Of a DNA stretch of 57,034 nucleotides, positions 49,425-57,034 are shown piece after piece. The DNA comes from Brachionus koreanus (Eukaryota; Rotifera; Eurotatoria; Ploima; Brachionidae). The position numbers and the translations under genes were made by a program. The stretch is from NCBI GenBank assembly GCA_016987375.1, contig PJRA01000412.1, positions 332,507 to 389,540 of the forward strand, given 5' to 3'. The notes under the pieces are model-generated. The model searched no databases, was not told where the DNA came from, and saw nothing but the letters and a program-made list of their open reading frames with translations. Each line of letters begins with the position of its first letter. Position 1 is the stretch's first letter.

Positions 49425-49830
49425 TTGCGTAAGATTGTTGAGAGCAATCCCAAGCTTATCACTCACAAATTATCAAATAATCTTTATATATCTAAATCCA
49501 CCATATTTCGTCACTTTAATTTGATTAACAAAGCTAACAAACATTGCCGGGTTGTTCCTTATGATTTGAAATATTCCGTCATTCAACTAAGCATCGAAAT
49601 TTGTCGGAAACTACTTAAAAATTCTCCAGATGAATGACTTTTTTTTATTGATAAGATTGATTTATATTGACTAAAGCACTCTGATTTGGCCCAGTCAGCT
49701 TTTCAATTCAACTTACTTAACAAAAACCGAAAAATCAAAAGTTTATTGAAAAAAGAATTACTTAATTATTGCTGTTCAATATTAACAACAATTAATAACA
49801 TAATTTGAAGGTAGAAAAATTTAGTTCACA
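49425..49830 (+). pseudogene. Mariner-type transposase relic
   Basis: An open frame to 49637 contains YISKSTIFRHFNLINKANKH and RVVPYDL then EICRKLLKNSPDE. These match the helix-turn-helix and linker of mariner transposases (S-x-x-T-I-x-R-H and W-V-P-H-x-L, then a-x-R-x-x-x-C-x-x-L-L). It hits a stop exactly before FFIDKID, where the first catalytic aspartate block (T-G-D-E-K-W) is expected, and decays after that. No terminal repeats found. Inactive. Confidence 0.6.
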
Positions 49831-50109
49831 AAGTCAAAAATAAATTTATATTTTTTTAATGAGTTGTTTTGTTGTTATATATTTTTTTATTTGAAAAGGC
49901 AAATTCTAAAGCAAAAATAGTGCTAAAAAATCATCAAATAAGATTATAAGATTTCCAAAAACTGAAAAGATCAAATTGATATTCTTGAAAATAGATTGCT
50001 TGAAAATAGAAAACTTCAATATTGATCTCTAGATCACAAGGCTATTTACCAGTCTAACATTAAAGGTTTTTTCACCATTTGCTGTTTTTCACATTGGTTC
50101 TATCAAATT

Positions 50110-50720
50110 TCCGCTATTGTAATTATATATTGTATTTTAAATTTCTTGAATAATTTTTCTTTAATTTCATTCTTAAACTTTCAGGTGAATTATGAAAAAA
50201 TAGTGTTTTATAGGCAAAAGATGGCATTCTATCACGAGTTATATGCTGAAAAGCATATAAGCCATATCTTTCTAGAAAATTATTAATAATATTAAAGTTA
50301 TTAACTTCAAATTTGAATATTGATAAATAGTACTTTTTGGTAAGTTTAACTATTACATCATTTGAAAAATAACACAAAAGAGTTGAACAATAATCAAAAT
50401 AAGGCAAAATAAATGACTTAAAAACTGAATTTTAACAAAAGTAGAAAGATTGAAAAGTCTATTGATACTAAATATAGTATATTTTAATATAAATAAATCT
50501 ATTTGAATTATGTTGATTTTAAAGTATTCTTTGAAAAATATATTATATTTTTTATAATAATAAATTTTTTTTAACAATATTTTTGGATTAGAAAAAATGA
50601 AAAAATCCTTGTTGATTTTTGTGTTAAATGTTTTAATTGTAGAATTCATATGGTAATTTAGTAACTGAGAGTTTATAATAAAGGTAATTCTTATGGTACT
50701 TAACGCCGTATCTTTCAATT
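50110..50720 (-). pseudogene. LINE reverse transcriptase C-terminal relic
   Basis: Two overlapping minus-strand frames join through a frameshift near 50360-50410. The first (50718-50353) has LSTIRITFIINSQLLNYHMN and SINRLFNLSTFVKIQFLSH. The second (50407-50123) starts MPYFDYCSTLLCYF and includes NFLERYGLYAFQHITRDRMP. PYFDYCS and the FQHR-like block are typical of the region after the palm domain in Jockey/Rex/CR1-type LINEs. Inactive. Probably unrelated by descent to the 3' end at 50975-51283. Confidence 0.7.
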
Positions 50721-50875
50721 AGGAGTGATTACTGCAACAAAAGCTTATTATTCACTTCAACAGTCGACTTAGATCAACTGCCTTTATCTGTTTTTCTCAG
50801 ACTCTGTCATCTTTTATCGCTCTCTCAGCTTTTCTTCCAGATTCTATCAAAAATAAAGCATTTTTCTTTTGCATT

Positions 50876-51385
50876 CACGCGTCAAGGCAATCAAGCAAAG
50901 TGCCACAACATGACCAGCAACATAAGACTTTGATATAAAATTTAATTCTGTTTTTTTCTAAATTCTAAGCTGATTAGAATAGTATAGTGGTTTATTGCAA
51001 CGCATAAAAGATGCGTAAAATCTGACAACAGATTATGTGCAAATAATATTATGAAAGCTTTTGTAAATTAGCTCTTAAAATATCACTAGATTGAGCTTCC
51101 ACTGCATCCAGTTCCAACTTATTCCAGCCATTGACTACACAGTTTGTAAAGAAGTGGTATCTGGGCACAATTTTTAAAATTTCTGTTTTAATTTTGTATG
51201 GATGGCCTCTTGTAATAATGAATACAGTATTTAAACATTTGAATTAACTCATCTCTTATTCGCCTTTCGGTTAAATTAAATTGAAGTTTTGTCGAATTTC
51301 TCTAGCTTGTCTGCAATGATTTGTGACAAAATACTTTTAAGATTTCCGTATTTTTTTCAAAATTTATCTCAAATTTTTGAATAAC
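50876..51385 (-). pseudogene. Partial copy of the SelL-like gene, interrupted by a LINE 3' end
   Basis: 50876-50974 matches 52639-52753 closely, including the active-site stretch CGCGTCAAGGCAATCAAGCA, so both TGA codons are conserved. 51284-51385 matches pieces of 52755-52975 (the block TTTGTCGAATTTCTCT and the segment around AATGATTTGTGACAAA) with deletions. Between them lies unrelated LINE sequence. The reading frame is broken and neither end of the gene is present, so this is a dead partial duplicate. It shares orientation with the intact gene 1.3 kb to its right. Confidence 0.75.
50975..51283 (-). mobile_element. LINE 3' end inserted in the SelL partial copy
   Basis: The minus strand reads a peptide with ILKIVPRYHFFTNCVVNGWN then KLELDAVEAQSS, the C-terminal motif of many LINE ORF2 proteins (R-x-x-F-F-T-x-R-V-V-x-x-W-N-x-L-P). 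It ends with a stop at about 51060, followed by a short 3' tail. It splits the SelL copy exactly between homologous halves, so it inserted after the duplication. Confidence 0.65.
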
Positions 51386-52040
51386 GAAAACAAAAAACAA
51401 TCATGTTTACTTTACTGATATGATAAGCTGTTTTTACAAAATTTTTACCAAATTAATTTACTTTTTTAGCTTTTTTAAAAAAAAATTTGGATAGTTTTTT
51501 TTAATTTTTTTATTTGAATCCTCTAAAATATGGAAAGATAACTTTATAACTTAATAACCAATTTTACATAATTTTCTTCGATCCTTACACACTATTACAC
51601 TAGAAAAAAACCAATTGACGAAATAAATATAAATTAATTCACAGACATAGTTTAAATAACGATGTATGTCATCAATTATGCCATTAATATTTATTCAATA
51701 AACTAAAATTAAAAAAAAAAGATTGTTAGCTATGTCTTTTGATTTCAATATTTTTTTCACAAATTTGCTAAAATAGTCGGGGTGAATAACTACATTAAAT
51801 TAGTGGTTTTTAGTCTATTCAAAATTCAATTAAATCATTTATAAAACCTTGCCGATCCTTTATGAATTGCATTTTTAGGAAATTAATTTATGACTTTTAA
51901 AATTTAAATCGTAAAAGTCTCAGCAGAAACTTTTAATCCAAAAATTTTGACTCAAATTCCTAAAATAAAATTGTTAATGAATTTTTTTTGAATAGTTTGA
52001 AAAGTCATCTAGGCTTATTTGAAGGTAAACAGATCAAACA
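51386..52040. other. AT-rich region downstream of the SelL-like gene
   Basis: No gene seen. A-runs and T-runs only. Confidence 0.35.
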
Positions 52041-52057
52041 GTTCGAATAGAATAAGA

Positions 52058-52063
52058 TTTATT
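52058..52063 (-). promoter_or_regulatory. Poly(A) signal of the SelL-like gene
   Basis: AATAAA on the minus strand, about 50 nt beyond the SECIS-like hairpin. It gives a compact 3' UTR of roughly 170-190 nt that contains the whole hairpin. Confidence 0.5.
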
Positions 52064-52111
52064 TTTTGTTAAAAACAAAATTTTATATAATTTTTTTCAT
52101 TTCAAATTAGA

Positions 52112-52189
52112 ATGTTTCAGCAAGATTTTTCCACAAATAGCCGTTTGTTTTTGCACAAATTTGAGCTTTTTGCTTCATGAAAGAAACAT
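52112..52189 (-). ncRNA. SECIS-like element in the 3' UTR
   Basis: Read on the minus strand, it folds as a eukaryotic SECIS. Helix I pairs ATGTT with AACAT. An asymmetric internal loop (TCTTTC) follows. The non-Watson-Crick core is ATGA opposite TGA (the G-A tandem). Helix II starts with AGCAA pairing TTGCT and continues, after an internal loop, with CAAAT pairing ATTTG. The apical loop contains an unpaired A-run (GCAAAAAC). It begins 24 nt after the stop codon and about 470 nt from the nearest TGA Sec codon. It would recruit SBP2 and the Sec-specific elongation factor. Pairing was done by eye. Confidence 0.8.
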
Positions 52190-52213
52190 AAAAAAAAAGA
52201 AACGAAAATAGCT

Positions 52214-53191
52214 CTAAAATTTTGATTCTAAAAATTCTATTAAACTCTTTGTTGAAGGTCTGTCGGGGGGAGTTTTACTTTTATACGAAAAGACTAGTTT
52301 AAATTCAGAATCGTCAGAATATTGAAAAATAAAATTTCCTCCCATTTGATGCGGGTCATCTTCAACATCTTGATATGAACCTGGTAATGTTCCCAATTTA
52401 ATTAATTGCTCCGCATAATAAATTAAAGTTTCTGTATTCCAAACTTTTAGATAGGAATTTGGCAAACCAAATAGTTTATACAAACGACGGTCTTGATCTG
52501 TGATCATGTCAAACTTTTTATCAGAAAATTGAGCATGATTTTCCATTAGCCATCTGTATGCTCCTTTCGGCTCACCAAAACTTACCAACACAACTTGACA
52601 ATTAAGCTTCAGAAAATTAGAAGCTTTTTTCTGAAGCTCTTTTGCATGCTCGCGTCAAGGCAATCAAGCAAAGTGCCTCAACATGACCAGCAACATAAAA
52701 CTTTTATCCGAAATTAAATTTTGTTTCTTTCTAAATTCCGAATGAAGCTGATTGATTGAAGCTTTGTCGAATTTCTCTGGCTCTTCTGCAATGATTTGTG
52801 ACAAATATGCTTCATTTTTGATGTAATCTGGAACCATATCTCCAATTTTAAAATTTTTTTCTAAATCAGAACTTCCTTTTAGCTCAACTTCATTCAGAAA
52901 AGAATCCCATTCGCTTAAAAAAATATTCAATTTTTCCATATAGGCTTCATTTTTTTCCAAATTCATCTCAAAATCAACATTATCCAATTCTTCAATAAAA
53001 TCTTCATTTATCTTGGTGTTCATTTGTTTCATTAAATCTGCATAGCATCGAATAAATCTTCCCATTTTAAATATGTTTGGCTTATAAAACGATTCGGCAT
53101 CGCTTCCAAAATCCTGTTTGGCTTCATCGAGCACATTTTGAAGCTTTAGAAAATTCTCATCCAAAATATTTTTTAAATCAGCGCCCTTCAT
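52214..53191 (-). CDS. SELENOL: Selenoprotein L-like thioredoxin-fold protein with U-x-x-U motif
   Basis: One continuous frame of 325 codons from ATG 53191 to TAG 52214, if two TGA codons (52664-52666 and 52655-52657) are read as selenocysteine. They fall at residues 176 and 179, in LVMLRHFA-U-LP-U-REHAKEL, where AhpC/TSA or Prx-like-2 proteins have C-x-x-C. The rest of the fold continues in frame on both sides: upstream KIGDMVPDYIKNEA, downstream NCQVVLVSFGEPKGAYRWL, then DRRLYKLFGLPNSYLKVW and LPGSYQDVEDDPHQMGGNFI. Residues 1-150 form a helical N-terminal region. SelL, known from fish, aquatic invertebrates and marine bacteria, is the family with two Sec in U-x-x-U that form a diselenide. 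A SECIS hairpin follows at 52189-52112. An acceptor-like TTTAATAG just before the ATG suggests a non-coding first exon. Without Sec decoding it would be miscalled as two genes. Confidence 0.85.
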
Positions 53192-53584
53192 TTCAGACGC
53201 TATTAAAAAATTTTTGAAAAAAAAATTTATTTTTCTTTTTATAGAGATAGTCCCATGACTTGGTAAAATTTTTATCGAAAAAAAAAATTTTGCTGAATAA
53301 TTGTTCATTTCTAAATTACCAAAATTTTAGCAGACTTTTACAATGAGCCTCACGCAACTTAATTTGACTCAATTTGTGAGCATAAACAAGCTATGCATTA
53401 AAATATGTACAGAGCTAAATTATGGCTAAGAAAGCATACTAGATGACTAGAATTAAATAAATTGTATAACTTGATAGTTAAATAACAAAAATAATGTTTA
53501 TAATTAATCAATTGCATAACAAAAATTATTTAATACAGCCTTTTTTTTTTTAAATTTTTGAATTATTAGATTTTTCGAAAAAAA
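53192..53584. promoter_or_regulatory. Divergent intergenic region between SelL-like gene and NDUFV1
   Basis: 393 bp between the two start codons, transcribed apart. It must carry both 5' regions, including a likely 5' UTR exon for the SelL-like gene. No defined element recognised. Confidence 0.4.
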
Positions 53585-55349
53585 ATGATAAATAATTCAA
53601 TTAATAAAATTTTACCTTTTGTCAAAAATTCTTCATCGGGTAACTTATCTCAAATTAAAATTTTTACTTAATATTTTTATTTATTTTTTCAAGTCGGATC
53701 TCAAATAGTCCGCTATCAATCAGCAGCGGCTGCTGCTCCACCAAAACAAACTAAAACAAACTTCGGTGGTCTTAAGGATGAGGACCGTATATTTACAAAT
53801 TTATATGGTCGCCATGACTGGAAGTTAAAAGGAGCGATGTCGAGGGTACTTTTTACTAAAAACGCTTTATCATTAAACTCAACATTGCCTAAAGGGCGAC
53901 TGGTATAAAACCAAAGAAATACTGCTAAAAGGTTCCGATTGGATTATAAATGAAGTAAAGACTTCTGGCTTGAGAGGCAGAGGAGGTGCCGGTTTCCCTG
54001 CCGGTCTTAAATGGAGTTTCATGAATAAGCCATCCGGTGGTCGACCAAAATATTTAGTGATAAATGCCGATGAAGGAGAACCAGGCACTTGCAAAGACAG
54101 AGAGATAATGAGACACGATCCTCATAAGTTGGTTGAGGGATGCTTGATTGCTGGTCGCGCAATGGGAGCCAGAGCTGCTTATATTTATATTAGAGGAGAA
54201 TTCTACAATGAATCATCAAACATGCAGGCTGCAATTAATGAGGCCTATAAAGCTGGTTTGATTGGTAAAAATGCTTGTGGCAGTGGCTACGATTTTGATG
54301 TGTTTATGCATCGAGGCGCTGGAGCTTACATTTGTGGTGAAGAAACAGTAAAAAACATAAAAATTTTGAATAATTTGAAATTTATCTATTTGAAATTTAG
54401 GCTTTAATTGAGTCTCTTGAAGGAAAACAAGGCAAGCCACGTCTAAAACCACCATTTCCAGCTGATATTGGTGTATTTGGATGTCCCACTACCGTAACAA
54501 ATGTTGAAACAGTAGCCGTGGCACCTACTATTTGCCGCCGTGGTGGTTCTTGGTTTGCATCATTTGGTCGAGAGAGAAACTCTGGAACTAAAGTGATTTT
54601 ATAAAAAAAAAATTTTTTTAATAGGCTTTTTACAATTTAAATTATTTATAGTTGTTCAATATCAGTGGTCATGTGAATAATCCTTGTACTGTTGAAGAAG
54701 AAATGTCAATTCCTTTGAAAGAATTGATTGAACGTCATGCAGGAGGAGTCATTGGTGGTTGGGACAATTTGCTGGCAATTATTCCGGGCGGAAGTTCCGT
54801 GCCACTTATTCCAAGAAAGTAAATTATATTAAATTAAAAAAAATAAATAAATAAAAGGAGAAATTTGATAAAGAATCTGTGAAGAAGTACTTATGGATTT
54901 TGATTCTTTGGTACAAGCGCAGACTGGCTTGGGCACTGCTGCGGTCATTGTTATGAACAAACAAACTGATGTTGTAAAGGCAATTGCCCGTTTATCGCTA
55001 TTCTATAAACATGAGAGCTGTGGTCAAGTAAAATTTTTATATACAATTTTTTTTTATATTATTTAATCTTAATCTCTAGTGCACACCTTGCAGAGAAGGT
55101 ACTGTTTGGTTAACTAAAATGATGGACAGATTTGTTGAAGGAAAAGCGAGAAACGATGAAATCGACATGATTTGGGAGTTATCTAAGCAAATTGAAGGCC
55201 ACACAATCTGTGCCTTGGGTGATGCGGCAGCATGGCCAGTACAAGGCCTAATCAGACACTTCAGACCCGAACTTGAAAGAAGAATTAAAGAATTTCATGA
55301 AAATAACAAAGGATTTGAGCTCGATAAATTGGCAAAATATGCAAATTAA
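53585..55349 (+). CDS. NDUFV1: NADH:ubiquinone oxidoreductase 51-kDa subunit, mitochondrial
   Basis: Complex I subunit that binds FMN and NADH and carries the N3 4Fe-4S cluster on the matrix arm. Seven exons in phase: 53585-53639, 53694-53845, 53895-54347, 54401-54592, 54652-54818, 54874-55027 and 55080-55349, giving 480 aa (human 464). The N-terminus ([18 protein letters not shown]) is basic and acid-free, a plausible mitochondrial import signal. FMN/NADH motifs: [38 protein letters not shown] and [11 protein letters not shown] then [10 protein letters not shown]. Cluster cysteines are in SCGQ joined across the last intron to CTPCREGT, and [16 protein letters not shown]. Codon choice is less AT-rich than its surroundings, as for a highly expressed gene. 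Confidence 0.96.
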
Positions 55350-55364
55350 AAAACAAAAATAAAT

Positions 55365-55370
55365 AATAAA
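55365..55370 (+). promoter_or_regulatory. Poly(A) signal of NDUFV1
   Basis: AATAAA, 16 nt after the stop; another overlapping-type copy lies 7 bases upstream. Confidence 0.5.
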
Positions 55371-55816
55371 CTCATTTAAAAAAATATTTAAAATTATTTT
55401 TAAACATGGTTTGATGTAATTCAAACTTACAATTTAATAAAAAAATTCCTAGTTAAAAATTAAATTGTCTTATTTTTTTACAAATTTATTCTTGTTTTTA
55501 TGCAAAATAAATTTTTAAATTTTTATTTAGAATTTAAACGTATTTTTTTTTATTAATTAGTTTTTTTAATCATCAAAAGAATCAATTATTGAAATTAATT
55601 TTATTTTATATTTTTTTTTAAAAAACATCATTAAAAATTTTATAATAATTTTAAAATTAGACTATGATGTCTAGCTTTTGAATATTTATAAAGAAATAAT
55701 AAATTATAATTAAAAATTGACTTTTTTTTTAAATTAAAAAATTATTTTAATTATTAAAAATTTTTTGATGTCATTTTAAAGACAGTATCAAATAAAATAT
55801 CAAATTAATTAATTCC
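55371..55816. other. AT-rich intergenic DNA
   Basis: No gene or repeat recognised. Confidence 0.35.
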
Positions 55817-55961
55817 TTAACACTAGTAAGCCCGACTGATTTTTAATAAAAATTTCAAATTTAGTTATTTAGAGAAATTAAATATATTTTCTAAAGATTA
55901 ATCAAATTTTATTAAGAATTAAAAACAAAACATTTTTTTTAAAGGCTATTTTATAAACATC
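55817..55961. mobile_element. Left part of a TTAA-family MITE (same subfamily as 20598-20827)
   Basis: Begins TTAACACTAGTAAGCCCGAC and then follows the 20598 copy through GATTTTTAATAAAAATTTC, AAATTTAG and the GGCTATTTTATAAA block. Its right end is not where expected: a different palindromic element starts at 55962. Confidence 0.6.
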
Positions 55962-56311
55962 GGGATCTAAACAGGACACTTTATTGCAAGAGAATGAGGT
56001 ATACAAGTCAACAAAACTAAAGCTTCAACTAGGCAATTTAATTTTGATAATTTCTTAATGTATATAGTGCTTAGTAGACGTGTAGGGTATTTTCACAAAC
56101 AAAATTTAAGTGATTCGAACTTTGTTATCAACTTATTCATTTTGAAGAATGAATTTTCGATCTAAACAAAAAAAGTTTTTTAATTTTTAAATTTTTGCTT
56201 TTTTTTTTCGTCAAAAAATTCACACAGCGCCAAAAACAATGTTACAAATTCATTGAAGCTTTAGTTTTGTTGACCTCATCCTCTTGCAATTAAGTGTCAT
56301 GTTTAGATCCC
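55962..56311. mobile_element. 350-bp palindromic MITE with ~60-bp arms, nested in the TTAA element
   Basis: The left arm starts GGGATCTAAACAGGACACTT and runs to AAAGCTTCAA. The right arm (56253-56311) is its inverted copy from TTGAAGCTTTAGTTTTGTTG to GTTTAGATCCC. An eight-base piece of the left arm is missing on the right. No ORF inside. Confidence 0.75.
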
Positions 56312-56908
56312 AATTTTTAAATTAGCACAGCAAATGACTTAATTCATATTTTTATTTTTATTATAGATTTAAATAAAATGTATAATTTTTAAAAAAGGCA
56401 AGATTTTCTGGGCGTTTTTATATGTAATCCTAACAAGCTCACTTATTAAAAGTTGAAGAAAGAAGAAAAGACCTTAAAGTCATGCATCAACTTATACTAA
56501 AGCATAGATTTGTGAAATAAATGACAAAAATCAATCAAAGGAAAGATTTTTTTTGTTGTAAAAATTCAATTTTAAAAAACTTAAAACTCTAAAATTAAGA
56601 ATTAACGTTAAAAAAAAATAAAGTTTTAGTTAAGGAATAACTATCAGTTTTTGATTTAAGATTAAAAAATTAATTTTAAGAGTTTATTTTATTTTTCGTT
56701 TAAAAATTACCATATTTCTAGATGATGATGTTATACAAATTTTAATTAACATCAAAATTTTTTAAAAACATGATTTTATGATAAACTATTAAATATTGAT
56801 ATAAATAATTTGTCTAAAGGTAAAAATGTCACTTGTAAAGTGCAACTAGATAATAGAAAATAATCGATCTAGAAAACATAGGTTAATTTTAATACAAGAA
56901 AAATAAGT
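56312..56908. other. Intergenic DNA downstream of EF-1alpha
   Basis: Non-coding and AT-rich. It includes the 3' UTR of the EF-1alpha gene on the minus strand. Nothing further recognised. Confidence 0.35.
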
Positions 56909-57034
56909 TTATTTCTTTTTGCCGGCTTTTTCAGCTTTTTCGGCAGCCTTGGTTTTTGTGCCTTGACTGGTCTTCTTTTCGACCTCCTTGATGACACCGA
57001 CGGCAACAGTTTGTCTCATATCACGGACAGCAAA
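56909..57034 (-). CDS. EEF1A: Elongation factor 1-alpha, C-terminal end (partial)
   Basis: The last 41 residues of eEF1A, which delivers aminoacyl-tRNA to the ribosome. The frame reads [20 protein letters not shown], then a lysine- and alanine-rich tail ending AGKKK and a stop at 56909. [16 protein letters not shown] is a near-invariant signature of domain III. The gene continues beyond the right edge. GC content is clearly higher than in the neighbouring DNA, in line with strong codon selection in this gene. No intron in the visible part. Confidence 0.95.
   Translation of the reverse strand, partial: FAVRDMRQTVAVGVIKEVEKKTSQGTKTKAAEKAEKAGKKK

Noticed and set aside
52655..52666. The two TGA codons as nonsense mutations of a pseudogene
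   Set aside because: Both hit the C-x-x-C positions exactly, the rest of the frame is intact over 325 codons, and a SECIS-like hairpin lies in the 3' UTR.
52664..53308. A separate 214-residue protein ending at 52664, starting at 53308
   Set aside because: It ends at a TGA that falls at a redox position, and the same frame continues with homologous fold sequence. The extra N-terminal residues before 53191 are low-complexity and follow an acceptor-like site, so I start at 53191.

Overview
The window is AT-rich animal nuclear DNA (about three quarters A+T by eye). It holds intron-rich protein genes, mostly with very short GT-AG introns (about 45-70 nt), separated by transposon debris. Clear animal genes (FIP1, NDUFV1, PLEKHA5/7-type WW-WW-PH, acid ceramidase, SPIDR, EF-1alpha) exclude prokaryotes. 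Very low GC, tiny introns, degenerate LINEs and a SelL-type selenoprotein fit a small aquatic invertebrate, for example a monogonont rotifer such as Brachionus. That taxonomic guess is inference.

Layout. 1-2.7 kb: a LINE fragment at the edge, split by a palindromic element, then a 534-bp palindromic MITE. 3.1-4.4 kb: leucine-rich-repeat protein (minus). 7.6-8.8 kb: secreted or membrane-anchored alpha carbonic anhydrase (minus, 6 exons). 9.4-12.9 kb: a palindromic element and two dead LINE copies. 14.7-16.3 kb: acid ceramidase (plus, 9 exons). 17.1-25.2 kb: SPIDR-type recombination scaffold (minus, 10 exons), with LINE and MITE insertions in its introns. 25.5-29.1 kb: FIP1 (plus, 7 exons), head-to-head with SPIDR, with 261 bp between the start codons. 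29.5-30.5 kb: Maf-type nucleotide pyrophosphatase (plus, 4 exons). 32.7-43.6 kb: PLEKHA5/6/7-like protein (minus, 14 exons). 44-52 kb: gene-poor stretch with mariner and LINE relics and a partial copy of the next gene. 52.1-53.2 kb: selenoprotein L-like gene (minus). 53.6-55.3 kb: NDUFV1 (plus, 7 exons). 56.9 kb to the end: 3' end of EF-1alpha (minus).

The most notable item is the gene at 52.2-53.2 kb. A naive reading breaks it into two ORFs at two TGA codons. The frame is continuous through them, and they fall exactly at the two redox positions of a thioredoxin/peroxiredoxin-like motif, giving U-L-P-U. A well-formed SECIS-like hairpin lies on the same strand 24 nt after the true stop. A degenerate second copy of the active-site region, interrupted by a LINE 3' end, lies about 1.8 kb away and keeps both TGA codons.

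The intergenic and intronic DNA carries several palindromic non-autonomous elements, including a TTAA-flanked piggyBac-like MITE family. Exon coordinates were worked out by hand from splice signals and reading phase; every junction keeps frame unless stated. There is one assembly gap of 11 N at 27454-27464.
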